A stretch of 64,000 nucleotides of DNA from the NCBI GenBank assembly GCA_963921825.1, contig OY997588.1:138725203-138789202 (forward strand), written 5' to 3'. The translations under genes and the position numbers were made by a program. The notes beneath the pieces were generated by a model. It ran no database searches and had not been told where the DNA came from. It saw only the letters and a program-made list of their open reading frames with translations. Positions within the stretch are counted from its first letter, which is position 1. The number at the start of each line of letters is the position of its first letter. The DNA is from Erodium maritimum (lineage: Eukaryota; Streptophyta; Magnoliopsida; Geraniales; Geraniaceae). Shown here piece by piece: positions 47,766-59,672 of the stretch.

Positions 47766-48342
47766 GCAGACCTGTTTTCCAAAAACGTTTTAAACTCGAC
47801 CCTTACTCCTTTTTGACCTCAAAGAGAAACCTTGAACGACACACACGCTCGACCAACAAATTAACAACACACGTGCAACAATTCAAGACCAAACGCAACT
47901 CACTCAACCTCAACCACAAGCCAACACGGCCAAACAACAACAACACACGCCCACCGGCCAACCAAAGTCACACACGCCCACAGGGCCAACCAATTTTAAA
48001 ACTTTTTTTCCATTTCATTAAAAACCTCATTTCTTGACATCAGGTAGTTACAACCCGGTCCAGGCGTCCCTGAACTACATTGTACCCACTTGATATCAAC
48101 ACCGTCACGCTCGACTATAGGGGCGCCCCTGAGTCGAGTCGCGACAGTTTAAAAATGTTTCACGCAGCAATACACAAACAATATGCTAGAAACCCCGCAC
48201 TGCACATACACACAAACAGAAACAGGACTCAAAACACAACGGGTCTACACACGGTTCCGACTTGCGTACCCAACACACGACGGGACTTTACTAACTCGAC
48301 TCTCCCCACCTAATTGACGTACAATCCGAGGTGTGAAACCTC

Positions 48343-48356
48343 GAGCTCTGATACCA
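48343..48356 (-). other. Gypsy primer-binding site
   Basis: On the element strand TGGTATCAGAGCTC, complementary to the 3' end of initiator Met tRNA, separated from the LTR by three bases. Confidence 0.9.
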
Positions 48357-48359
48357 AGC

Positions 48360-51135
48360 TGTCACGCCCCAACTTCAGTAAACCGAACTCAGGACGCGAA
48401 CATTTAAAACAATAAAACATTTTGAAACCTTTTACATAAATCACTTTAAAATTCCCATTTGTTCATCAAAAATAAATTTTACAACTCAAAATACGTCCCA
48501 ACAAGTGGACAAAAGTATGGTATACGTCGCTAGACTCAAAATTAGACCCGAACTCCCGCTCCTAGCTCTTCAAGCTTCAGAAGCTCACCTAGTCCAATCT
48601 ACGACCTGTAGCTGTAGGAAAAGCAGCTAGGGGTGAGTGTTCGCTCACCACCACGGATAACAGACTGACTACGGCATACTTAGCAGACAATGCCGGTAAC
48701 AGAAACAACAACCCGACTAACACACACAAACACGTAATGTAGACCCGACACAACGATTGACGACTTCCTCAAATGACACGACAAACAACCACGCAACACC
48801 CAAGATCACAAAGGATCGCACACCAAACAAGATCACAAAGGATCACACTCCAGCTGCTCAGTAACCTCCCTCACGCCCTTTACCGATCTCTGTCAGGCCA
48901 GGCGGTCGACCTGTTGCATTTTTCTCGACACAAAGTCGGATCAGGCTGTCGACCTGTCACACTCACAACCCCAAACCACGCACGCGCGGCCAGGACCCCT
49001 TTCCTCACGGGCGGGCCCCCTACCCCGTCCGAACATGCAGACGCGTGCGCTCGAGGACCCCCGTTTCATGAAACGGGCCCCCAACCTCAGTAACCACAAC
49101 CACAATCACAACCAAAGCTCAACAAACAGCAACAACATCAGTCCAACACTCCACATGCACTCATGGCCACCCAAGACACACCAACAGTCAAGACTCGGGT
49201 TCAACAACCCCACGGGCACTCACGGCCACCCAAAAAACCAACGGTAAAACACGGGTTCAACAACCCCCACGGGCACTCATGGCCACCCAAGACACACCAA
49301 CAATCACTCACGGGCTCAACAACCCCACGGGCACTCATGACCACCCAAGACTCCAACAGTAAAACACGGGCTCTCATGGCCACCCAAGACACCAACAATA
49401 AAACACGGGCTCTCATGGCCACCCAAGACACCAACAATAAAACACGGGCTCTCATGGCCACCCAATATACCAACAATAAAACACGGGCTCTCATGGCCAC
49501 CCAAGACATAAACTAAACAATCAACATCCGGGCATGGTCATATGCCTCCAGTAGTTCTAATATCGATAAGTTCACTGCTCCTACGACACTACTAAGTGTC
49601 ACATGCATTTATAATATTCGCTACGTTCCCGTATCATACGAGACTACCCGGTGTCGCTTGCCTTCCTAATATTCGATAAACCTACTTAACCCACGACACC
49701 CCGGTGTCACATGCAATTCTACTATTAACTTTCCCCAATCAGGGCCGAGATCCGGCTACTTTTCCCTACCTCGTAAGTTTTCTCCAAAAGCTAACCAACA
49801 AGCTCCGGCGTGATCTCAGTCACTCGCCTAGCTTTCCCTTCCCTCGGTCTGCAGCACGATCTAATAAGAACACAATTTTAAATACTTATAAGTTCGCAGA
49901 CACAAACTGGAATTTAATAAACTTGACGCCCAAAAGTAACCCCGACAATGTCGATCACTCCCAAACTTCCCAATTACTCGACATTGTCGATAATGGACCC
50001 AGAAAGGCCCGATTCGCCCGACATGGCGAATCTGCCCGGGTTTTGGAAACGCCCTTCCGGGGCTCCGAAAATTTCCGTTTTCGTTTCTACGGTCTTAGAA
50101 TAATTCAAGGGTTCCTAGGCACTCGACGGAATTCAATTCCGACTTCCAAGTCATTTAATTAGCGTTTAAAGTTTCTAAACCCGTCAATTACAACTTTCAC
50201 AATTTAATTCCAAATTTCGATCCGGTTGTAGATTAATGATCCGGGGAACGTTCTAAACCACCCGAACACAAAACCCGAGCACCCGAGCACGTGGGCCCCA
50301 CCCGGCCCACCTTGGCCGTGGGTGGCTAGGGTTAAAGTGGGCCCGGCCCACCTTGGCCGTGGGTGGCTAGGGTTCAAGTGGGCCCGGCCCACCATGGTGG
50401 TGGCCGGCCCTAGCTCCGGCCAGCTTGACAAAATGAAGATCGGTTTGGTGATTACCGTAGAGGAAGACGGTGTGAGTTCGATTCTTGGAACGTTGAGACG
50501 ATCCAATGGTGGAACCTCGTGAATAGTAGCCGAAACCCTAGCTTTCTCTCTTCTTCTCCCTTTTCCTCCTTCTCCTTTTCTGTCTTAACTTCTCTCTTCT
50601 TTTTCTATTTTTTTCTCTTTTGATTTGTTTTGGCCGAACCTCCCCTTATTTCTCCTCTTCATTTCCCCCCCGAAACCCTAACACCACCACTTGTTTGACA
50701 AGTGGCAAGGTGGGTCCCACACCTTTTTGGAGAAATATATAGAAGATATTTTCCAATCAGATTCGCGAAAATCGGACGTTTCAGGCCCCGAACGGGCACT
50801 TTTTCCAAGAAATTACGAAACTTCATGGGCTACAAGGAAACGGCTCAATTAAGACCACTGCGACGACGGCTAAGATTTTTGGATCCGAAACGGTCCTCGA
50901 ATGGACCAAAACGTCGCTCGGTTGACTTTTCCAGCGAAAAGTCAACATTTCCCAAATTGATCAGAAAGTTGCCCTGAGTCCCCTGCAACTCACTTTGATC
51001 GATATTGGGGTCAACTTAAGTCCGGTATGACCTTCGGGGTCAATTCTAAGTTCATATAAGTGTCTGTCTTAATTTTTTTATAATTTTCCTATTTTTCGCA
51101 GATTTGACTAGCGTTGACCGGGAGTGGTTATTACA
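48360..51135 (-). repeat. 5' LTR of the gypsy element (2776 bp)
   Basis: Same termini as the 3' LTR (starts TGTCACGCCCCAACTTC, ends GTGGTTATTACA). It is about 160 bp shorter. It lacks a ~160-bp segment after 50424 and one 39-bp repeat unit, but has a local duplication of the ggccgtgggtggctagggtt segment at 50300-50375. Elsewhere the LTRs are close to identical by eye. Confidence 0.93.
49334..49512. repeat. 39-bp minisatellite in the gypsy 5' LTR
   Basis: Same unit as at 40624-40841 but one full unit fewer, so the array changed length in at least one LTR after insertion. Confidence 0.9.
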
Positions 51136-51140
51136 TCCCA

Positions 51141-54100
51141 CATAGGCCAGTCATCTTTGTGACGACATTCGTCAATGCTTCGGGGTTCGAAATCAAACTC
51201 GTTGATTATCTCATTAGCCATTGTGAAAGCAAAGACTTCATCGACAACAATATTAGAGTTTTCCGACGCTTCATGGTCGGGGTCGACCGGTTCTACTTCC
51301 CGTTCGGTCTGCTCCATTTCCGGGCCGACTGAAAACACTTCTCGGTCGTTCGGAAACACTTCTGGGTCGCTCGCCGGCACTTCTGGGCCGGTCGGAAACT
51401 CTCCTCGGTCGCTCGACGACACTTCTGGGCCGGTCAGAAACACTTCTCGGTCGCTCGACGACACTTCCGGGCAGGTCAGAAACACCTCTCGGTCGTTCGG
51501 TTCTGCTGGAACCGGCTCTGGTAGTTCTTCTGGAACAATTTCTAAGGCTCTTTCATCTCTTCTATTCTTTTGACATTTCCGCTTCTGGGGAACGAAGTCT
51601 TTTGATCCAACTGGTTTCCCACGCTTCAGGCGTGCACTAGAGGAATCGATAGCTGTCTTTGCAGTATCACCAGTGATCTTAATTCTAGCTGGTACATTTA
51701 TGGCATCTATATAAGACCTCGTCATCTTTGACGTGTCTGCAAATGCATCAGGCATTTGATTTGCAACATTTGGCAGATTAAGTATCTTCTGGACTTCCAT
51801 CTCACACTGTGGCGTGTGTGGGTCAAGATGAGACAGAGAACTTACTTTCCAATCAAGTTCAGGCCTAACTTCAGGAGACTTATCTTTCTCACCCAGTGGT
51901 GGAAACGATGTCTCATCAAAATGACAGTCCGCAAACCTTGTAGTAAACATGTCACCAGTCAAGGGCTCCAGATACCTGATTATCGATGGTGAATCAAAAC
52001 CAACATAAACACCCAATTGTCGTTGGGGTCCCATTTTTGTGCGTTTAGGAGGTGCGATCATTACTTGCACGACGCAACCAAAGGTTCGCAAATGGGATAT
52101 ATCAGGTTCATGACCACACGCAAGTTGCAGGGGAGAATATAGGTGATATGCACTAGGCCTCAACCGAATCAAAGATGCAGCATGTAATACAACATGTCCC
52201 CAAGCAGAAATAGGTAATTGTGATTGCATTAGTAATGTACGTGCAATTACCTATATACGTTTGATAAACGATTATGTTAAACCATTTTGGGTATGGACAT
52301 GTGCAACAGGATGTTCAACCTTAATCCCTATAGACATGCAATAATCATCGAACGTCCCCGACGTGAACTCACCAGCATTATCAAGACGAATAGATTTAAT
52401 GGGATGATCAGGAAAGTGTGCCCTCCGCTTAATGATTTGTGCTAACAGTTTAGCAAATGAAACATTTCGCGTTGACAACAAACATACATGAGACCATCTG
52501 CTGGATGCGTCTATCAGGACCATGAAATAACTGACTGGTCCACTAGCTGGATGTATAGGGCCACATATATCTCCCTGAATCCTCTGCAAGAAAGATGGAC
52601 TTTCAACATTAATCTTGGTTGGCTGTGGTCGGACCACTAATTTTCCTTGTGAACAAGCTGTACATGATATCTCATTGGACATTAGGATTTTCTGGCCCTT
52701 TAAAGAATGTCCACATGAGTTTTCAACAATTCTATGCATCATCGTCGATCCCGGATGACCAAGACGGTTGTGCCAAAGCATAAAAGCATTTGGATTAATG
52801 AACGTCTGTTTCATTGTAGCGTAGGTCTCAATTGGCCTTATGGTTGTATAATACAAATCTGATGATAGAGCCTTTAATTTTTCATGTACATGCTTTTCAC
52901 CATTTTTATCACTTCTGGTGATACAGAGAAACTCAGTCTCATTATCATTTCTGGTCTCGACATGATATCCGTTGTCACGAATATCCTTAAAGCTAAATAG
53001 ATTTCTTCTGGATCTACTTGCATATAGAGCATTATGGGTACTCAACCTTGTTCCATTTTCTAATACCAAGGTAGCTCTTCTGGAGCCTTCTATTAAATTT
53101 CCAGTACCCATAATTGTGCTAACATTAGCTTCAACCAAGGTTAGACAAGAAAAATATTTCTTGTTTGTTAAGATTGTGTGCATCGTCGCACAATCAACAA
53201 TACACAAGTCGCCATCATTTCCGCAAGCACGTACGAGATCCATATCCTTTCCAAAAGAAAGGGGAATACTGAAAAACATAAGTTAAGCCATAGTCCAAAC
53301 ATGGTCCACATTTCCATCATCGTCCTTAAAGAAATCGGAGACTGTAAGCTTGATTGAAGCATCTTCAGGGCTCTCATGATCTGCAAGCTTGATCGGAGCA
53401 TCTTCAGGGCTCGCACAATCAATAAAGTTTGTCTCAACGATCTTATCATTTCCCTTGATCGATTCTTGGTATAACTTCACTAAATGGCTTGGTACATGAC
53501 ATACACGTGACCAATGATCAGCCCCTCCACATCGATAACACTTAGTTTCAGCATTTCTGGGAGTCTGGTTCTGAGGGCTCTTTCTTTTCTCATGTTTATC
53601 ATATCGGTTCCGCTTCTGGGGATAAACCATGTTATCTCTTCCATGAGGTTGAAAATTGCTATGCCCATAACCGTGACTACGACCACGACCTCGACCTCTA
53701 AAGGGTCCTCGGCTTCGTCTGTGTCCAGAACTACCATCACATCTTGTCACATTCGCTTCAGGGAATGGAGAACTGCCTACAGGGCGAGTTTAATGGTTCC
53801 TCATTAATAGAAAGTTATTTTGCTCAGCAACGGGTAGACACGCGATCAGGTCTGTGAACTTTTGAAAAAAATTCGCTCGATATTGCTGTTGTAGGAGCAT
53901 ATTCGAGGGGTGGAATGTGGAGAACGTTTTCTTAAGCATAGACTCGTCGGTTATCTTTTCACCACAACTGCGAAGCTTGAAAACAATTCTAAACATGTCT
54001 GAATTATACTCATTTACAGACTTAAAGTCCCGTAACCTGAGGTTAGACCAATCATATAAGGCACGAGGGAGCGCTATCGCTTTCATATGCTCAAACCTCC

Positions 54101-54350
54101 CCTTGAGCTGAACCCATAAACTTAAGGGATCCTCATCAACTAAATACTCAATCTTTAAGTCTTTGTGCATATGATGAAAGATTAAGATTGTGGCCAAGGC
54201 TTTGTTTTTAACAGATTCGTTGTTCCCTTCTTTTATAGCGTCTCCAAGATTCTGAGATCTTAAGTGGATAGTCGTATCCAACGCCCATTCATAATAATTC
54301 TTCCCGTCCAATTTGAGGGGTGTATAACTGAACTTTTTCAGGTTATCCAT
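51141..54350 (-). pseudogene. Outer copia polyprotein, N-terminal part (gag, protease, integrase)
   Basis: The frame starts at the ATG at 54350 (MDNLKKFSYTPLKLDG). The UBN2-type gag continues to about 53800 (LKGRFEHMKAIALPRALYDW). A CCHC knuckle CYRCGGADHWSRVC lies at ~53530, the GAG-pre-integrase LWHNRLGHPGSTMMHRI at ~52750 and the integrase core (GDICGPIHP, LDNAGEFTS, HTQNGLT) at 52570-52280. The integrase C-terminal region follows, then a linker with repeated Asp-Arg-Glu-Val-Phe-type units at 51340-51520. In-frame stops lie at 53790, 53283, 52272 and 52251. The frame stays constant throughout, so the damage is point changes only. It continues at 39646 beyond the gypsy insertion. Confidence 0.9.
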
Positions 54351-54371
54351 CACAAGATCGTGCTGATAACG

Positions 54372-54708
54372 TGTTGTAATAATCAAGTTTGATCGGAACC
54401 AACGCCAAGACACCAATGGCCCAAGAATAATAAGAAGGTTGGTGTCTGCGGGTTTGTCACCAAGCAAGACAAGAAATAACACTTGGAGATTAAGAGTATA
54501 GAGAATTTATATTCAAGAGAGTATCTTACAAGAGGTATTGTATTGAGTTGTAAGTATTCATAGATCATCTAATACAAGGGGTTGACACCTCTATTTATAG
54601 GAGAACAAAATACATGAGACATTGCCACATAATCCCCTAAAATACAATTAGTGGTGACATGCTAATTGTGATGGCCACATGTGGCATTTTACTTGCCACC
54701 TCACAACA
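54372..54708 (-). repeat. 5' LTR of the outer copia element
   Basis: Same length and termini as the LTR at 37504-37840. On the element strand it is followed directly by CGTTATCAGCA (54371-54361), where the primer-binding site must lie. That is not the common initiator-Met site, and I do not assign the tRNA. Confidence 0.93.
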
Positions 54709-54937
54709 ATCACAAGTTTTTGTTATTATTCCTTAATATATCTACAACACGAGGTGACACAACCATTTTGCATATTCTGAAGTGGAGAAAACTATAGAAG
54801 ATAGAGAGATTATCATGGTCGTCTAAACTAAACATCGCCTATTAACAAATACGTGAGAGTAATATAATACCCCAAATTAACAATGGATAAAGCTTCAGCT
54901 GGTGATTCCATAGCAAAACCATGCATGTATAGACCTA

Positions 54938-57900
54938 TTATGAAGAGTTAGGTGCGTCCTCTTCCTTGTTGTTGATTTTCATGTGCTCCAAAAACGTCTT
55001 GCCATTGAGTCTACGAGAGAAGAAACACTTGACATAATCCTCCATCCATATTTTCTTGAACATTGGTGGGTTTTTAAAGTCTATCATACCGGGCGCTGGT
55101 CCAAACACCGCTTCAAATTTGGGGTTGAAGAACATAGCTAGGGAGATTCTTTCTTTCTTTGAATTTACCGTTGCTCTATGCTCCACGCTATTGTATTGCC
55201 CATTGCTTAATATCTGCAATGGTTGGTAGAAACATGAGGTATTATATACAAATATAAAATGCATATTCATAGTTAGTGATCAATTTTAGTTGACAAAGTA
55301 TGAAACCTTTTTAGCAACAAAATAATTATAAGTAATGTATTTTGGATTGATAGTTGTGTTCCTGCCCCGTTCTGAGCTCACAGTTTTTTTTACCACCCTC
55401 ATTCTCTTCTAGCAGTGAGGCTATTTATTTTTGAAACACAATAAATTTAAAATAAGAACAAATTATACTATATTGTTTAATATTTTAAATTGTAATTAAT
55501 TCATTATTTTATGCTCTAATGGTAATGGTCTGTGAAGTGGTTTGGAACAGTGGTAGGAGTGTCAAACTACAACTACCTCTCCAATGGGTGGGTTAAGAGC
55601 CATGGTAGGGTTAGTGGTAGGAAGAGCAAAATAGCATTAGCATTATCTCTCCTCTAAATTGCTTTTAACTGACGACACGAACCATGGTAGGATCCTACAA
55701 CTACCAATGCTCTGTCTCCTCAAATCTGACTATTTTATTATTATTGGGAGTTGAGGTTGGGAAGAAGGCCTCTACTCAAAGAGAAGAAGTGTTGGGTTCT
55801 AGAGTGAATCGTGTTCAATCCAGCAAAGAGGGAGTTGAGGTTTTCAAGCAATAAGTGACCGTCAACCTTCTTCATCCTCAAAACCTTGTTTTTATTGATG
55901 TGAGGGAAGACGACACTTCTTCAGGCATTGTTGTGGAAGGTTGTAAAGATCTTGTTGGACTTAGCCTTCCGAATTTGAAAGGTCGGACTTCTGAAAAGGA
56001 GGTTGAACCAGACATTAACTTGGTTTGTAAAAAGGTTGTGCAGGCGCAAGTAGCTGATATCTCGGATCTTATGGGCTTTACTTCTAAATCCTCGGTTGTT
56101 GTTAAAAAGATCAGAGGAGGTAAGAAAAATTCTAAGAAAGTTGCTTCTACTCGCACCTATGTTACAAGGTCTAGTATGAATTTGGAGAAAGAAGTTGTTT
56201 CTTTCAAGAGTGCTGGAAAGGTTTTCTCTTCTAAAGGCCTCTCTGAAGCTAAGAAGGCCTGGCAGTTTGGTAAAGCTTTAGGGCTCCAAGCTTCTGTTTC
56301 GGATAAGGAGGTTATTCAACAGCTTCAAAAGTTGGATTCTGACTACAATCCAGTGTGTTGATTTTGAAGTTGACTCTGATGATGAGTTCGAGGACTTGGA
56401 GGGCGCTTCTGATTCTGATTTAGTTGGAGGAGTGGGTTGACTATTTTTGTTGCTGGCTTTGCTCGAGTTTGGGTCTGGTGGTTTTGTGTTGGGTTGGTGT
56501 TTGGTTCTTGGTTCTTGTTCTGGTGTTTCGGGGATTGTCCTCTTTTTGTGGTTGTTTCCTCTGATAGTTTCTGTAGTTTTGTCCTTTTTCTTTGGTTTAG
56601 TCTTGATTTTTTTGTTGTTCTTGTTGTCCTCTTCTAGAGTGGTGTTTTGGTGTATGAGTTTCCAAGGGTCTCCCTTGTCTTTTTTTTTCATTTTAGAAAA
56701 AGGAGGTATTTAATATATTGTTTTGCTGATAAAAGAAAAAACAAAACCAGAAGAACTACCAACACTACAAAAACTTATTTATAAGTAATTATGTTAGTAT
56801 AACATAATTACTACTATGTAAGATGATTATTGAATGATAGGTTTGTACAACATATAAAAGGAAGAAGATAGACTAACCTCAAGAACATCTCCCATATTAA
56901 CCGCGAGTGCGTCTTGGAGGAACTCCACAGGAAGCCAAGCTCCATCTTTCTTGACTTGCAGGCCATCGACGCCGTTGACCTGGAAAAGTATTGTTATGCC
57001 GGAAGCGTCGGAGTGCGGCGTCAGCCCCATCACGCGCTCCGGCTGCGGGCACGGCGGATAATAGGTCATCCGCACCGATTGCATCCCGTTCTCGAACAGC
57101 TCATCCATCTCTCTCTTGCTCATCTTCAACGGGACTCCTAATATCTCTAGCAGCCTCATGGCCACCTTTTGCGCTTCTGTGAAGTAATCCTCAAACGTCT
57201 CCCTTTCATCATCACCATAATGTGTATTTTAGACTTACATACTTGGAATGATTATGAGTGGCTGCTGTGCATGTATATGTACTAGCTTTCATGTAAATAT
57301 TCAGATTTCAGAAAAAAAATCTTTAATGACGTAAATTATAAATATATCGAATTTTAATTTATTCTATAATCAAAATCTTTATAAAAAAGGGAAATTTCAA
57401 TATATATTCTGTCAAATATTTATCTAGTAAGATAATATTCTAATATATTTTTATTTATAATATAATACTATGTCAAACATTTATTTTCAGGATAATATTC
57501 TGACATAATTATTTTTGTAATATAATACATTACCAAATATTTAACCACAGTTTAGTATCTAACTGTTAATTTTCTGTTATTTTTCCAGTCAAAGAGTATA
57601 AAAAGTCCAAAATACCAATCACCATTCATCTTCAAATTTTCAAAATTGAGATTTAAAATTTTGAAGATGAATGAAGGGAAATTTTGATAATTCACTTTGA
57701 TGGGTATTTTGGATGAAATATAACAAAAAATTTATAATTAAGTATCCAATTGTGATTAAATATTTAACAGGGTATATATTGCAAAAAAGTTGTAAGACTA
57801 TTAACTTGAAAATAAATGTTTAGCAGAATAATATATTACAAAAAAATTATATTAAAAAATTATTTTATAAATAAATATTTGATAAGAATATTATATTGAA

Positions 57901-58958
57901 ATTGTTTTAATAAAAATTATGGATCAGTAGGTCTACCGATTTAGTTGACTTAATTAGTTCCTTATTTGTATGACAAGAGAGGCTTGTGCTTCAGTGGTCC
58001 CCAATAATGCATATGTGATTGGTTATGTCTCTCTGTCTCCCCATGTGTGTATATGTGTTCTCTTGAATTATTTTTAACAACTCACCATGCGGGTTTATAA
58101 ATTAAGATAAATAAATTTGAACTAATATTTTATATTGACTTGTATATGGAAGGGATCAAATTAGAACTCAGTGTACAACTTATACGGGTGTGCTTTTGTA
58201 ATGTATAACAGCTCTGACCTACTACAGGAAATCTTCATTCCTTAAACATGCCCGAAAAGACTCGTTCCTTAAACATGCCCAAAAAGACTCGACCAACTCT
58301 TAATCAGAGTCTTGTATACTAGACTGTGTTTTATATGTTTCTACAAGAGAGACCAGATCTCAATCAGAGTCTCGTATATTGAACTGTGTTTTATATGTTT
58401 CTACAAGAGAGAGAGAGGAGAGAGTACCTCATGGATGAAGGGAGCTCGGGAAAGAGGTGGGGCTTTCTCCTCTCAAGAGGATTGGTTATGATATAAAACC
58501 TATCTCCCCAATCAAGCTTCTGGTCTGCTCTTGAAACCGCATGCCCATACCCTTCAACGAAACCGGGCCTTATCCCATACTTCATCTTCTCCTCAATCGG
58601 AAGCTTGAAGAACTCTCCAATCTCATACCTCATCTTCTCCATCACTGAAGAGCTCACCCCATGGTTCACCAACTACATATGTATTACAAAAGGACGATGA
58701 ATCGGTGCTCGAGTGATGTATCTATAAATAAGGTTTTGTGGATACCTGAAAAAGACCCCATTGGTTGCAAGACGAGTACAACTTTTGCAGTTGATCATGT
58801 GTGGTGAGTTGGTTCATGTCAATAGTTGGGACTGCTTGGTGGACGGCAAGAGGAGGTGGTTGTTGAATATCATGACGAACGTAGCTTTGTGGGACTTGAA
58901 GGGTGGCGTCTCTTGCCACAAGCTCTTGAAGGCTCACTACTTGGTATTCGCAGCTCAT
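54938..58958 (-). CDS. SRG1-like 2-oxoglutarate/Fe(II)-dependent dioxygenase
   Basis: Exons 58958-58746, 58672-58428, 57202-56878 and 55213-54938 total 1059 nt, 352 residues plus stop. All junctions are GT-AG and in phase. The N-terminal DIOX_N domain has VPTIDMN and NQWGLFQ-LVNHGVS. The C-terminal oxygenase domain has YYPPCPQPERVMGLTPHSDASG, with iron ligands H216 and D218, then H273 (SVEHRATVN) and the 2-oxoglutarate-binding R283-x-S285 (KKERISLAMF). Length and motifs place it with SRG1 / S-norcoclaurine synthase 1-like soluble cytosolic oxygenases, which hydroxylate, desaturate or demethylate small molecules. The substrate cannot be read from sequence. All catalytic residues are present. 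Introns 2 (1225 bp) and 3 (1664 bp) host transposon relics. Confidence 0.93.
55770..56730 (+). pseudogene. LINE ORF1-like C-terminal fragment in dioxygenase intron 3 (antisense)
   Basis: The plus-strand frame 55855-56361 reads TSEKEVEPDINLV, then Lys/Ser-rich sequence, then SEAKKAWQFGKALGLQASVSDKEVIQ. This last block resembles the C-terminal part of plant LINE ORF1 proteins. After a one-base shift near 56350 it continues with an acidic DSDDEFEDLEGASDSD tail. A T-rich, G/T-rich stretch to about 56700 looks like a LINE 3' UTR. No ORF2 is present. It lies entirely within the intron, opposite to the host gene. Confidence 0.5.
57391..57910. mobile_element. AT-rich inverted-repeat element in dioxygenase intron 2
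   Basis: The left arm ATTTCAATATATATTCTGTC followed by AAATATTTATC pairs with the right arm, whose reverse complement reads ATTTCAATATAATATTCTTA then TCAAATATTTATTTAT. Further copies of AATATTCT/CAAATATTTA occur inside. At the centre (57623-57675) ATTCATCTTCAAA faces its inverse TTTGAAGATGAAT-like sequence. It is probably a MITE. Exact ends and a target duplication are not clear. Confidence 0.6.
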
Positions 58959-59159
58959 ACTTGCCCTTTTCTTGCCTCTTTCGGTTCTTTGTTTATTTAA
59001 AGACTTGGCCTGGCCACCACTTCGGTTTATTTTTAGTCAAAAGATACCATGGAAACAAATTACTCAAATATTTCTCTGTCATTTGTCATTCTAATGTTGA
59101 CGTCGTAAATAAAGTATTATATTGGAATAACAACAAAAACTAATTATAGACCTATTTTT

Positions 59160-59672
59160 TTTGGATAAACGCAAAATTTTATCAAAAGAAACTTTTCGAA
59201 ATGGAAAATATCCAAAGAGACACGATTACATAAAATCTCGATCTACGGGAGCTTACATGGGTGAAACCCGTAACCATAGGACCAAAAGTCCTGAAAAGAG
59301 TTCTTGGGGCTTACGCTTCCTCATACCACTCACTATCAGAGGACTAATACATATTCAATTTGAGAGCCCGTGTCTTGGACCTAGGATTTATGAATACGAG
59401 GGACTCGACCCTTAGTGGCCTTAAGCTTGAGGGTTGCATCCACCCACCCACTAAAAGACATCAGTTGGTCTATAACCCCATGAGACACGAGCGGGAGGTC
59501 CTTGATTGGAAGCTTCACACCACCAACAATCTCGTAATTCTTGAGATTCTTCCCCGGAGGACAACCCTTAAGAGACGTCTTCAAGATAACGTCCTTCCAA
59601 GGGCTCACTTGCTGCTGGACCGGAGGTTGAACCACGATCCCATCCTCGACCGTTTCAATTAAGGAATCCAAC
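59160..59672 (-). pseudogene. 3' part of an unrecognised ORF, split by the solo LTR
   Basis: The minus strand 59671-59381 reads DSLIETVEDGIVVQPP ... MSFSGWVDATLKLKATKG and ends at a stop. With the solo LTR and one CCAAC removed it abuts the minus-strand frame at 62940-63235. The family is not recognised; a decayed retroposon ORF1 is possible. A plus-strand T run at 59155-59161 could be the reverse of a poly(A) tail. Confidence 0.4.

Larger units (their letters stand above)
39647..51135 (-). mobile_element. Complete Ty3/gypsy retrotransposon (Tekay-like), nested in copia
   Basis: Long LTRs (39647-42584 and 48360-51135) enclose a 5.8-kb interior. The exact 5-bp target duplication TCCCA lies at 39642-39646 and 51136-51140. 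The primer-binding site (reverse complement TGGTATCAGAGCTC, 48343-48356) lies next to the 5' LTR and a purine tract (plus strand atctaccccccttaa from 42585) next to the 3' LTR. The domain order gag, two CCHC knuckles, protease, reverse transcriptase, RNase H, integrase and a C-terminal chromodomain-like segment marks it as Ty3/gypsy of the chromovirus type. Tekay/Del affiliation is my inference from the C-terminal integrase sequence and the LTR length. Confidence 0.96.
37504..54708 (-). mobile_element. Complete Ty1/copia retrotransposon, interrupted by a gypsy element
   Basis: LTRs of 337 bp each (37504-37840 and 54372-54708) flank the element. The exact 5-bp target duplication ATCAC lies at 37499-37503 and 54709-54713. 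The order on the minus strand is 5' LTR, primer site, gag, CCHC knuckle, protease/integrase, reverse transcriptase, RNase H, polypurine tract, 3' LTR. The gypsy element at 39647-51135 splits pol between the integrase/linker region and reverse transcriptase. Without it and its duplicated TCCCA, the copia element would be about 5.7 kb. Confidence 0.97.

Noticed and set aside
55512-55712. Possible MITE from paired GGTAGTTGTAGG-like motifs in dioxygenase intron 3
   Set aside because: The ends are not in the right inverted orientation and no target duplication was found.
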